Part shown: in pieces, positions 1 through 7,700 of the stretch
Layout: every line of letters begins with the position of its first letter
Position numbering within the stretch: the first letter of the stretch is position 1
Source: Prevotellaceae bacterium
GTDB lineage: Bacteria; Bacteroidota; Bacteroidia; Bacteroidales; Bacteroidaceae
Length of the DNA stretch: 13,440 nt
Assembly: GCA_021204545.1 (NCBI GenBank)
Contig: JAJPZF010000242.1
Coordinates: forward strand, 1 to 13,440
Direction of reading: 5' to 3'
The notes under the pieces: generated by a model
What the model saw: only the letters and a program-made list of their open reading frames with translations
The model's database searches: none
Told to the model about the DNA's origin: nothing
Made by a program: the position numbers and the translations under genes

Positions 1-54
1 GGGGTGTCCAGGCCCCCACCCGTGGGGGTGTCCAGGCCCCCACCCGTGGGGGTG
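1..54. repeat. 24-bp GC-rich tandem repeat with palindromic core
   Basis: About 2.25 copies of a 24-bp unit run in from the left edge, so the array is probably longer outside the window. Each unit contains the arms CCCCCAC and GTGGGGG separated by two bases (CC on the plus strand), a perfect 7-bp inverted repeat. The minus strand reads as Asp-Thr-Pro-Thr-Gly-Gly-Gly-Leu repeats in one frame. On that strand the unit matches, at about 20 of 24 positions, the repeat unit inside the giant gene at 9136-9375. It lies downstream of the terminase gene. Whether it is intergenic or part of a minus-strand gene extending left cannot be decided here. Confidence 0.85.
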
Positions 55-121
55 TCCGAAGCCTCGCCGCGCGCAAGAAAGCGGTGGTTATTTCCATTTT
101 GGGAACAGCCACTTGTGGTAT

Positions 122-138
122 GCGGGAGGAATGCCCGC
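122..138 (-). terminator. weak stem-loop just after terL (possible terminator)
   Basis: Arms GCGGG (122-126) and CCCGC (134-138) can pair around a 7-base loop, 3 bases past the terL stop on the minus strand. The stem is short and no T-run follows it, so termination is only a possibility. The rest of 55-141 shows no convincing gene. A short minus-strand frame with an ATG at 97 runs off the left edge through the 24-bp repeat. Confidence 0.2.
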
Positions 139-141
139 CTT

Positions 142-2256
142 TCAGATGGAAGCCTCGGAGAGGGAGTGTGTGATGGTGGCGAGGATGTCGCCGGGGCGGG
201 CTATGCGGGGCCGTGGCTGCTGGCGGTAGCACACATACAGTCCTATCGCCCGTGTCATCAGGATGTCGTCGTGGCAGCCCGGCGGGGCGGCATAGCCCCC
301 ACGGTCTGTAGTCTCGTAGGTGAGCAGCTCGGAGAGCATGCGCTCGTCACGCTCTATGTATCGGCTCTCCCTGACCGCCCAAACGAGGAAGTCCACCACC
401 TCGCCCTTGGTCTTGGCGTTGGTGTGGAAGCCGTACTTTCGGGGCAGTCCCTGCCTGATGTCCTCGGCGCTCTGCTGGCGGGCGTAGAGGTTGGGGTACG
501 CCTCGGCTATCATGGAGAGGACGAAGGGTGTGCTGTCCCTTATCTGCCGCGATATTCCCCCGGTCGTCTCGAGGGTGTTGCTCTCCACGACGAGCAGGGC
601 GTTGTTGTACCACGAGGCTATTTGCGCGGCTTTCCACGCCAGGAGATCCATGTCCGTCCTGCCCCTCCACTGGGCGACTATCTGCGGCCTGCCCTCGGGG
701 TCGTCCATCATCATGAGGCGGTCGAGGACGGCTATCACCGAGTAGTCCGCCTTGTCGGAGAGCCCCCTGCCCACGTCCGCCACGACGAGATAACGGTCGG
801 CTATCGGCTCTTGGGGGTCGTCCTGCTCCGGCTCCTCCCACACCTCCAGCGCCCCCGTCTCGTCGGGCGTGAAACGGATAGATCTGAGAGCCTGCTCCCC
901 GTCCTGCCTCTCGCCGTACAGCTCGCCCGTCAGCCCCGCGGGGCGGCACGTGGGGCGCAGCCGCTCCACACCGCTGAGGGAGAAGACCTGCCTGCCCGAG
1001 TGTGTGAACGCCTCCTCGGGGTCTGTGGGGTACTCGCTCGCCATGAACTCGTGCGAGGAACACTTCCTACGCTCCTCAACATACCAATTGACGCCCTCCA
1101 GCGTCGCCCCCTGCTCCCAGAGCCACCAGCGGTACTCCCCGCTGTCCTCGCGGCTGTTGCGCGCCTCGCGGCTGTTGCGCTCCCTGAGCAGCCTGTCGGC
1201 GAACTCCCGGGGGTCTTTCAGGGGCAGCGAGTACTGTTCTATCTCGTGCCACGAGACGAAGAACGGCTTGAACTGCGATGTCCCCGCCACGGCCGCGCAC
1301 CACTCGGAGTGGAAGAAGTTCGCCACGCCCTTGGCGGTGCTCTCGTAGACGATCATCGTCATCGGCTCGAGCAGCACGCCCGACGTGACAGCCTTGGCAA
1401 TCTCCTCGTCCGTCGTGCCGTCCTTTCCTTTCCACAGCCCCACCTCCGAGCCGTGGACGAGGGCGTAGTTCTCTCCCCTGACGCTGTTGGGGCTCTCCGC
1501 CGAGCCTATCTTCACGTAGCAGCCCCTTTGCGGTATGGTGTGCATCGAGTGGCTGCCCATCACGCTGTGGAACTTCACCTCGTCCGCCTTGAACGCCTCG
1601 CCCGGGGGGTGCAGCAGCCTGGTGGGGTAACGCTCCAGCATGCGCTGGTACTTGGCCTTGATGCCCGCGGCAATGTCCCCCACCTGCGCCACGATGATTG
1701 AGTTGAGCCCCCGCCTCTGCGTCAGCTGCAGCCACGCCATGTACATCTGCACGAGCGTCGAGCCGCCCCACTGGCGCGCCTTGAGGATCACAAGACGTAT
1801 AGGCTCGCCCCTCAGCCTCATCCCCTCAAGCGCGGCGACGAGCTTGCGCTGCGGGTGGTTGGGAGAGAGCGTCACGTCGGGACCCGGCTGCTTGTTCTGT
1901 ATGTAGGCGTATGCCGCCGCCCAGAAGGGGAAGTCGTGTCCCATGCGGACACGCTCGATGAGATCCCTTGTCTGCTCTGTGAAGAGCCGCGCCTCCTCCC
2001 CCGACTGGGGGCGGAGGTAGTCCTGCACGAACCTCCCTATCGATCCGTGCCTCTCCAGCTCCTGGAACAATGGGGTGTTGGCGGCGGCAAGCGGCACATG
2101 CTGCACCTCTATGTCGTAGTCGGGCAGCACCAGCGTGTGCCTCTCCAGCGGCTCTCCCTCGCCTGTTATCGGGTTGACGGGGGCGAGCAGCCTTGCCCGC
2201 CGCGCGGCGTTCTCCCGGAGCATCGCCTCCGTGTCATGGGGCGGGGCTTCCCTCAT
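142..2256 (-). CDS. terL: phage terminase large subunit
   Basis: 704 residues. The large terminase is the ATPase-nuclease motor that pumps phage DNA into the prohead and cuts the concatemer. The N-terminal ATPase is visible: a Walker A-like LKARQWGGST (158-167), a Walker B-like HGSEVGLW (268-275) with its acidic residue, and a coupling motif IVYESTAKG (302-310). The C-terminal RNase H-like nuclease has the expected three acidic sites: Asp494 in VVADVGRG, Glu558 in LVVESNT, and Asp663/Asp664 in CHDDILM. The length is normal for an intact two-domain TerL with some N-terminal extension. An Arg/Asn/Ser/Glu-rich patch (359-370) contains a short internal duplication. The ATG at 2256 starts 12 bases after the stop of the TerS-like gene, so the two are probably co-transcribed. 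The assignment is firm; the phage subfamily is not determined. Confidence 0.95.
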   Translation of the reverse strand: MREAPPHDTEAMLRENAARRARLLAPVNPITGEGEPLERHTLVLPDYDIEVQHVPLAAANTPLFQELERHGSIGRFVQDYLRPQSGEEARLFTEQTRDLIERVRMGHDFPFWAAAYAYIQNKQPGPDVTLSPNHPQRKLVAALEGMRLRGEPIRLVILKARQWGGSTLVQMYMAWLQLTQRRGLNSIIVAQVGDIAAGIKAKYQRMLERYPTRLLHPPGEAFKADEVKFHSVMGSHSMHTIPQRGCYVKIGSAESPNSVRGENYALVHGSEVGLWKGKDGTTDEEIAKAVTSGVLLEPMTMIVYESTAKGVANFFHSEWCAAVAGTSQFKPFFVSWHEIEQYSLPLKDPREFADRLLRERNSREARNSREDSGEYRWWLWEQGATLEGVNWYVEERRKCSSHEFMASEYPTDPEEAFTHSGRQVFSLSGVERLRPTCRPAGLTGELYGERQDGEQALRSIRFTPDETGALEVWEEPEQDDPQEPIADRYLVVADVGRGLSDKADYSVIAVLDRLMMMDDPEGRPQIVAQWRGRTDMDLLAWKAAQIASWYNNALLVVESNTLETTGGISRQIRDSTPFVLSMIAEAYPNLYARQQSAEDIRQGLPRKYGFHTNAKTKGEVVDFLVWAVRESRYIERDERMLSELLTYETTDRGGYAAPPGCHDDILMTRAIGLYVCYRQQPRPRIARPGDILATITHSLSEASI

Positions 2257-2268
2257 AAGGCGGGTGTG

Positions 2269-2691
2269 TCAGCTGTTCCTCACCATCTTGCGAACACCAC
2301 GCTCACGCCTCAATGCGCGGTAGGTGATCTCCTTGCAGGAGAGGGGCGTGAGGTAGAACTCGGGGGCGGGGGACTGGATGACCTTTCGCAGAGCGGTGTA
2401 GTAGTCCATGCCCTCACCCTCAAGCCTGACTGCCCTCCTCTGAATCTCCTGGTACATCTTAAGGCGCAGCAGCCGTATGCCCGCGGGGACTGTCCCCTTT
2501 GCGAGCTGTCGCATCATCTCGAGGGCGTGCCGGTAGGTGATCCAGAAGCGGGATGTGGGGTGGACGCACATCATTCTGAATATCTCCTCGTTGCGTTTCT
2601 CGGGGTGCTGCCGCCTCAAGGCGTGGTAGAGGGATGTCAGCTCGCTGTCGCGCCCATAGGTGATCTCTGAGTGTGTGCCTTTCTTGTTCAT
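2269..2691 (-). CDS. TerS-like small protein next to terL
   Basis: 140 residues, basic and mostly helical. I recognise the pattern (a SRFW motif followed by a 'PAPEFYLTP' motif near the C-terminus and an Arg-rich tail) from small proteins encoded just before terL in many Bacteroidales phages. From position and size it is the best candidate for the small terminase subunit, which would recognise the packaging site and present DNA to TerL. No classical helix-turn-helix is obvious by eye, so the function is inferred from context. I chose the ATG at 2691 (MNKKGTHSEI). It has an AAGAGA stretch just upstream and lies downstream of a good -7 promoter element. The longer frame would begin with TTG at 2721, upstream of that element. 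The stop is 12 bases before terL. Confidence 0.7.
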   Translation of the reverse strand: MNKKGTHSEITYGRDSELTSLYHALRRQHPEKRNEEIFRMMCVHPTSRFWITYRHALEMMRQLAKGTVPAGIRLLRLKMYQEIQRRAVRLEGEGMDYYTALRKVIQSPAPEFYLTPLSCKEITYRALRRERGVRKMVRNS

Positions 2692-2709
2692 ATCTCTTGG
2701 GTCATGCGG

Positions 2710-2717
2710 CGAAGTTA
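2710..2717 (-). promoter_or_regulatory. putative Bacteroidota -7 element for the terminase operon
   Basis: The minus strand reads TAACTTCG, one mismatch from the Bacteroidota -7 consensus TAnnTTTG. It would place transcription start about 10-15 bases before the ATG at 2691. No TTTG -33 element is seen at the expected spacing. The sequence GCTAACTTYGC is shared with the plus-strand element at 2825-2832, facing the other way. Confidence 0.35.
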
Positions 2718-2742
2718 GCAAAAATGCGGCAGACGCGGGCTT

Positions 2743-2770
2743 CCCCGCCCTCTGTGAGGGTCTTGCGGGG
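2743..2770. repeat. nested inverted repeat in the divergent intergenic region
   Basis: The outer arms CCCCGC (2743-2748) and GCGGGG (2765-2770) enclose the inner arms CCTC (2749-2752) and GAGG (2756-2759). The last bases touch the left arm of the longer inverted repeat at 2770-2818, so the two foldings may compete. It lies between the two putative promoters. Confidence 0.5.
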
Positions 2771-2818
2771 GCATCCCCTCGGCAAATAGTAAACGGATGG
2801 GGTAGCCGGGGGGATGCC
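2770..2818. repeat. 14-bp inverted repeat with 21-base spacer, possible operator or packaging site
   Basis: The left arm GGCATCCCCTCGGC (2770-2783) and right arm GCCGGGGGGATGCC (2805-2818) are complementary at 13 of 14 positions; the odd pair would be G-U in RNA. The right arm ends 6 bases before the plus-strand -7 element, where a -33 element would be expected. A DNA-level role fits this placement best: a repressor/activator site or a cos/pac-type packaging site beside the TerS-like gene. The role is inference; the repeat is directly visible. Confidence 0.6.
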
Positions 2819-2824
2819 GTGGGC

Positions 2825-2832
2825 TAACTTTG
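2825..2832 (+). promoter_or_regulatory. putative Bacteroidota -7 element for the virion operon
   Basis: TAACTTTG matches the Bacteroidota -7 consensus TAnnTTTG exactly. The start of transcription would fall near 2839, giving a leader of roughly 45 bases that is much richer in A and T than its surroundings. No TTTG -33 box is visible; that region is taken by the right arm of the inverted repeat, which suggests factor-dependent or repressible transcription. Confidence 0.45.
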
Positions 2833-2872
2833 CGCGCAATGTTATAGTTATTATCAGAAATCACAAATCAGA

Positions 2873-2878
2873 AAGGAG
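2873..2878 (+). promoter_or_regulatory. Shine-Dalgarno sequence AAGGAG
   Basis: AAGGAG lies 6 bases before the ATG at 2885. Clear Shine-Dalgarno sequences are uncommon in Bacteroidota genes, so it supports this start. Confidence 0.55.
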
Positions 2879-2884
2879 ACAGGA

Positions 2885-3436
2885 ATGGCAGGATTGGGGG
2901 ATATAGTGTCCGGCGCAGCGGGACTTGCAACTGGCATAGCGAACATCTTCACCCAGAGATCGCTTTCCCAATCGAGGAAGGACGATCTAAACAAAAGGAT
3001 TAGACAGAACCAGAACTGGTACAACCAGCGGTACAACGAGGACGCGACGCAGAGGGCCGACGCGCAGTCGATGATCACCAAGATGCAGGAGACGCTCAGG
3101 CAGCAGAACGCCGACGCGAAGGGCACGGCTGCCGTGATGGGCGGCACGGAGGAGAGCCAGGCGGCCACGAAGGCGGCGAACGCACAGGCCATAGCCGACA
3201 CCTCCAGCAATATCGTTCAGCAGGCGGACGCCCGCAAGGACTCTATCGAGCAGCAATATCTGGCGCAAAAGAACAGCTTACAGGACATGCAGGACCAGCT
3301 GAAGGCCGACCAGCAGCAGCAAATGGCCAGTGCGTTAAGTAATCTGGGTCAAAGCGTAGGCAAGGGTGCTGCCAGCTATGGCACTAATGGGGGGGGCGTG
3401 ACGAAGGCTGACATCATCAGCGCACTCAGGGAGTGA
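2885..3436 (+). CDS. small ejection-type virion protein
   Basis: 183 residues, Ala/Gln-rich and hydrophilic except for a Gly/Ala N-terminal segment (residues 2-23) that could form an amphipathic or weakly membrane-active helix. The rest is predicted by eye to be long helices (about 25-155). The conserved-looking elements NWYNQRYNEDATQRADAQ (44-61), AAVMGGTEESQAATKAAN (82-99) and the RKDSIEQQYLAQK segment match a family I remember from Bacteroidales phages. Such proteins sit just before the giant virion-associated protein and resemble T7 gp14-like internal/ejection proteins. It is the first gene of the plus-strand operon, behind a good -7 element and an AAGGAG. The virion role is inferred from family memory, composition and neighbours; a scaffold or minor tail role is an alternative. 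Confidence 0.75.
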   Translation: MAGLGDIVSGAAGLATGIANIFTQRSLSQSRKDDLNKRIRQNQNWYNQRYNEDATQRADAQSMITKMQETLRQQNADAKGTAAVMGGTEESQAATKAANAQAIADTSSNIVQQADARKDSIEQQYLAQKNSLQDMQDQLKADQQQQMASALSNLGQSVGKGAASYGTNGGGVTKADIISALRE

Positions 3437-3467
3437 GTTAGGAACATTATAACCAAAGACAAGGAAG

Positions 3468-4769
3468 ATGGCAAAACCGGAATACAACCCTACAGAGGAT
3501 GACTGGAAGCGGGCGCAGGCCGCGTCCGCGGCACAGCAACAGCAACAGCAATCAGCTGGGCAGCCCGAGGAAGGGCAAGGATACCCCCAGCAAGAACACC
3601 CTTACTACACCGAGAGCCACAATGCCGGCGGCGGCGCGCAGCAGCGGATTGAGAGGATCGTCACTTCTATGCCGAGGTCGGTCTTCCAGCCCTATATGAG
3701 TGTCAAGGGATGGGAGACGCAGGTGCAGGACAACATGAGGCACAAGTACGATCCCGTTCCCAAGGGCTGGACACCAGCGATGGGCGGCAGCGCTATAGGT
3801 AACGGCGGAGGCGGAAGCTCCTCAAGATACTACTACAAGTTCACACCCCCCGAGGAGCGCCACGACAACGAGGACGAGTTCCGCAAGGAGAACCCCGAGA
3901 CGAAGGAGCCCTCAGAGGAGGAGCTGGAGGCGGCAAGGAAGAAGGAGCGGCGGGATAAGAGACTCGCAAACGCCAAGAGCATAATGGACACTCTGAGCCG
4001 CGTCGCCAACTACGTCGCCACAACGCAGGGAGCTCCCAGCGCCAAGTGGGGGCTGACCGCAGCCCCAAAGCCGAAGTCTTACCTCGGTGAGATGTGGGAC
4101 AAATACAACAAGGAACACAAGGACTGGCTGGACAATCTGGAGAAGATGAAGGAACTCGACATGAAGGCCAACAATGGGCGCTACAGCAACGCCTTCAAGG
4201 AGTGGTTGGAAGACTTGAACCAGAGAAGGCAGGCGGGTGACCAGGCAGGAAAGGACGCGAAAAACAAAGCCGATGTGGACTACACCAACGCCCAGACTAA
4301 CAAGACTAATACGTTGACGCCGCTCGAAGTGAAAAGCGAGGAAGCCCTGGCCCAGCAGCGCAGAGCCTCCGCATACCAGAGCTACACCAGCGGCAAAGCG
4401 AACGACAAAGAGTACTACCGCATCAACGAGAACGGAGAAGAGGAAAGATACAAGGCGGACAAACAGAACGAGTGGGAGAACAAGACCCGCAGTGACGCAA
4501 GGCAGCTGCATATCCCCGACACGTACAACGAGACATCAACCACCAGCAAAACCGACAAGCGTGGCAACTCCGACGGGAGTTCGACCACAACGAAGAGTAA
4601 GCAAAGAACGGCGATTGAGCTGGCCTCCGCGGCAGCGCGTGTCCGCAATTGGAACAAGAAAAAGCACAAGGAAGACCCCGACTGGGACATCAACACCCCC
4701 GCAGATGCGCCAGAAGGCTTTCTTAGTAGCGAAGAGAGCCTGTTCGGCGGCGATGACCTGAACATTTAG
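3468..4769 (+). CDS. hydrophilic phage protein, probable internal virion component
   Basis: 433 residues with no transmembrane segment. The N-terminal part (about 1-120) is low-complexity and includes a six-Gln run and a Gly/Ser stretch. The middle (about 145-250) is a charged helical region containing the element SRVANYVATTQGAPSAKW, followed by WDKYNKEHKDWLDNLEKMKELD. I recognise this pattern (a 'TTQGAP' loop in a helical pair) from unnamed proteins lying between the small ejection-type protein and the giant protein in Bacteroidales phages. The C-terminal 130 residues are Lys/Thr/Asn-rich and look disordered. AAGGAAG lies just before the ATG; the gene starts 31 bases after the previous stop and ends 23 bases before the giant gene, so one operon is likely. 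Function is unknown; a gp15-like internal protein role is inference from order and size. Confidence 0.8.
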   Translation: MAKPEYNPTEDDWKRAQAASAAQQQQQQSAGQPEEGQGYPQQEHPYYTESHNAGGGAQQRIERIVTSMPRSVFQPYMSVKGWETQVQDNMRHKYDPVPKGWTPAMGGSAIGNGGGGSSSRYYYKFTPPEERHDNEDEFRKENPETKEPSEEELEAARKKERRDKRLANAKSIMDTLSRVANYVATTQGAPSAKWGLTAAPKPKSYLGEMWDKYNKEHKDWLDNLEKMKELDMKANNGRYSNAFKEWLEDLNQRRQAGDQAGKDAKNKADVDYTNAQTNKTNTLTPLEVKSEEALAQQRRASAYQSYTSGKANDKEYYRINENGEEERYKADKQNEWENKTRSDARQLHIPDTYNETSTTSKTDKRGNSDGSSTTTKSKQRTAIELASAAARVRNWNKKKHKEDPDWDINTPADAPEGFLSSEESLFGGDDLNI

Positions 4770-4792
4770 AAAACACAAAGAAAGCTGAGGCA

Positions 4793-7700
4793 ATGGCAAA
4801 CGAAAAGGACACGGAGAGGAAGGACGACAAATACTCGGAGCTGCACACCCAGCTGCTCAGGATCGGCTACAACGAGGGGCAGTTAGGCGACAAGGCACAG
4901 TTCCGGGAGAGAATGCAATCTGACCAAAAGAGGAAGAACCTCTATAACTCCGTGAACAGGAGGGGCGACTGGAGTAAACTGGGGATCAGCTCGTACACTG
5001 ATTACGAGACACGCTATGCCCCCGAGAGCCCGACGCAACGGAAGGTGCGCCAAATCAAGGAGAACAAGCAGGCTCTGGATGACAACGACACCTCCTCCCC
5101 CACCCCGTCCTCGCAGTCAAAGCCAAAGCCAAAGCCACAGCAGCAAAAGCCCGCCCCCGGCAGCGTCGCCCCCGACGGGGGTGACAACAAGGGATGGTGG
5201 GGAAGAGTCGTCGACTATATGACCAGGCCCTCGACGGGAGAGGGCAGCTGGTACACCAAGGAGGGAGTGGAGAGAGCGAGGGCGAGGGATCAGCGGAAGA
5301 GGGAAGACATCGCGCTGAACCAGGCGGTGGGGAGCACGCTCGGCGAGGGAATGCGCAAAGGGTGGTCTAAGGAGCGGGCTGCGCTGGCAAGGGAGATGAA
5401 GGACAAGCTCTCGCCTGAGGATTACGAGAAATGGCTGAACGATTACACCCACCGTGAGGAGAAGGACTTCCTGGAAAACAGGGGCACATACACGAGTTTC
5501 CCCGATGCCTACGCAGGAACGCTTGCAAACTCCATGGAGAGGGAAAGGATAGACGGCGCGCCCGTTACCGGCGGCACTCCCGTCGACCGGGAGAAAGCGG
5601 AGCGGACAATGAGGGAACTCGGCGAAGGATATGGCCAAACCGAGAACGCCCTCGAGGAAAACAGGAAGAGGAGGGAGAGGACGCTGTCCGTCATCAACGA
5701 CCCACACAAGATGGCGGCTATTGTCTCCCGCCAGAAAGAGATCGGCACAGACCCCCTGACCGGCAATGCGGCGTGGGTGTATACCCTGCCCGACGGGGAG
5801 GTGACGGCGGACAAGTCCCAGTACGATAAGGAGTGGCGGGCGGTCGACGACGCGTTCTCCAAGAAGCCTGTGTACGACCAGGCGAGCGATGAGATCAAGT
5901 CCATCGACAAGAAGGCGGGCGAGCGGCAGAAGGCCTTGGACGAGCAGTTCGAGCAGACCGTGAGGAATAACCCCATGGCGGCCTACGGGATGATGATGTC
6001 GACAGGCGGGGACAGGTACAGGCAGGACACCAACCTCACAATGTACGGGTACGCCCGCCGCCACGCCGAGAACTCGAAGCGGATGGTTGAGGAGGCGGGC
6101 AAGAACAACTCCGACAACTGGTGGCAGAGCAACTTCATGAGCGGGGCGGGACGGGGCTTCTGGGACGCTGTCAAGGACCCCCGCACGTGGGACTTCGGCG
6201 TGGGCGACGCTGACGAGGCGCTGTACATGCTCAGGATAAAGGACAAGTTCGAGAAGGGGGAGAAGCTGACGGACTCGGAGCAGGCCCTGGCGGATGCGGT
6301 CGCCCTCGATGTCGCCACGCAGGCTATGTACAGCCCCCTCATAGGCAGGGGCTACCGGGCGGGCATGGTGACGGGCGAGAGCCTTCCCTTCATGATAGAG
6401 ATGATGATCAACCCGATGTCGGGCGCTTCGGAGGAGGGCTCGGCCGCCTTCGCGAGATGGATAACGAGGAAGTACGGGCAGCGCATACTGGAGGCGGTGG
6501 GCAGACGCTGGGAGCGGGCTCTCGTGAAAGGGGCGGCGTTCAGCGCCAGGCAGGGGCTTGGCGCTCTGTACTCCCTCGGCATGGAGGCGACGACGGGAGC
6601 GCCGAGGACTGCCTCCATCATCCTCAACCGCCACATGGGCGACGTGGACTACACGGGTGGTGAGGCGAGGGCAGTGACCGACCGCGACGGGGAGCGCGTG
6701 GAGATGACCCCCGTCAGCTTCGGCGGCTTCAAGAATGGCGAGAGCTGGGGCGAGGCCGTGTACAAGGGCCTGGCGCAGCAGAACATAGAGTACTACTCCG
6801 AGATGCTGGGCGAGGAGTTCGCCCCGCTGCTCGGCCTGCTGGGCAAGGGCGCGGGAAAGGGTCTCAACAAGATGGGGCTTGGGAACGTCACGAGAACCAT
6901 AGAGAGGATAGGCAGTACGGACTTCGCCAAAGGGGCGGGCAAGTTCCTCAAGCGGACGCAGTGGCACGGCACACTGGGCGAGTACATGGAGGAGGTGTCG
7001 GGCAACATGATGAACGCCCTGCTGGTGGGCGACAACACGTGGGACGCAGCGCCTGGCACGGGTGTCTTCAACCCGAGCGACAACGTGGACACGTTCCTCG
7101 GAGTGGGCCTGTTCGGCGGCTTCACGTCCGCCGTCAACACCGGGGCGTACGGCGTGGAGAGGTTCAAGCTCGGCAGGCGGATAGAGGACAGCGACATGGA
7201 CGCGCTCACCCTCTTCCAGTCCGCCGACGGCCAGCAGAAGCAGCTGTGGGACAACTATGTCAAGACACTAAGGACAGGCAGCCCCGAGACGATAAGGAAA
7301 GCCGTGGAGACGATGCTGGGCGACCGGAACATCTCCCTCACACAGCGCAGGCACATGCTCGAGCGCGCCAACCTCGAGATGCAGGCCAGGGGAGGCGACG
7401 AGACAAGGAAGCGGCTCAACCAGCTGTACGGCAACGCCGTCAGCGAGACGCAGGACATGATGGAGAAGGAGTACGCCGCCGGCTCAAGGCTCGTGACGGG
7501 GGCGGCGGGGCAGGAGGGACAGCCGGCGACAGGGCAGCCCGACAGGGAGGGCATACAGAAGGCGTACGACACGATGTATTACTCGATGGCGCGGCTGCGC
7601 GCCGTCTGGGGGCAGGAACTGCTCGACAGGCTCGACCGCGACCCGCTGACAACGATGGCGGAGCTCTCCGCCACGGGGGACGAGAGCCGGCTCGACCTCG

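Noticed and set aside
1..97. Short minus-strand frame with ATG at 97 (MEITTAFLRAARL...) running off the left edge through the repeat
   Set aside because: No ribosome-binding sequence and a repeat-driven translation; the three frames through the repeat are all open, so openness is not evidence.
4..1701. Long plus-strand open frame (565 codons) opposite terL
   Set aside because: It is antisense to a clear TerL with all ATPase and nuclease motifs; long antisense frames are expected in GC-rich genes with few A/T third positions.
2692..2721. N-terminal extension of the TerS-like protein from TTG at 2721
   Set aside because: The extension would begin upstream of the likely -7 promoter element, and the ATG at 2691 has a purine-rich stretch before it.
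5117..6967. 616-codon minus-strand open frame opposite the giant gene
   Set aside because: The translation is Leu/Arg/Val/His-rich with no recognisable motif, and the plus frame carries the coherent protein.
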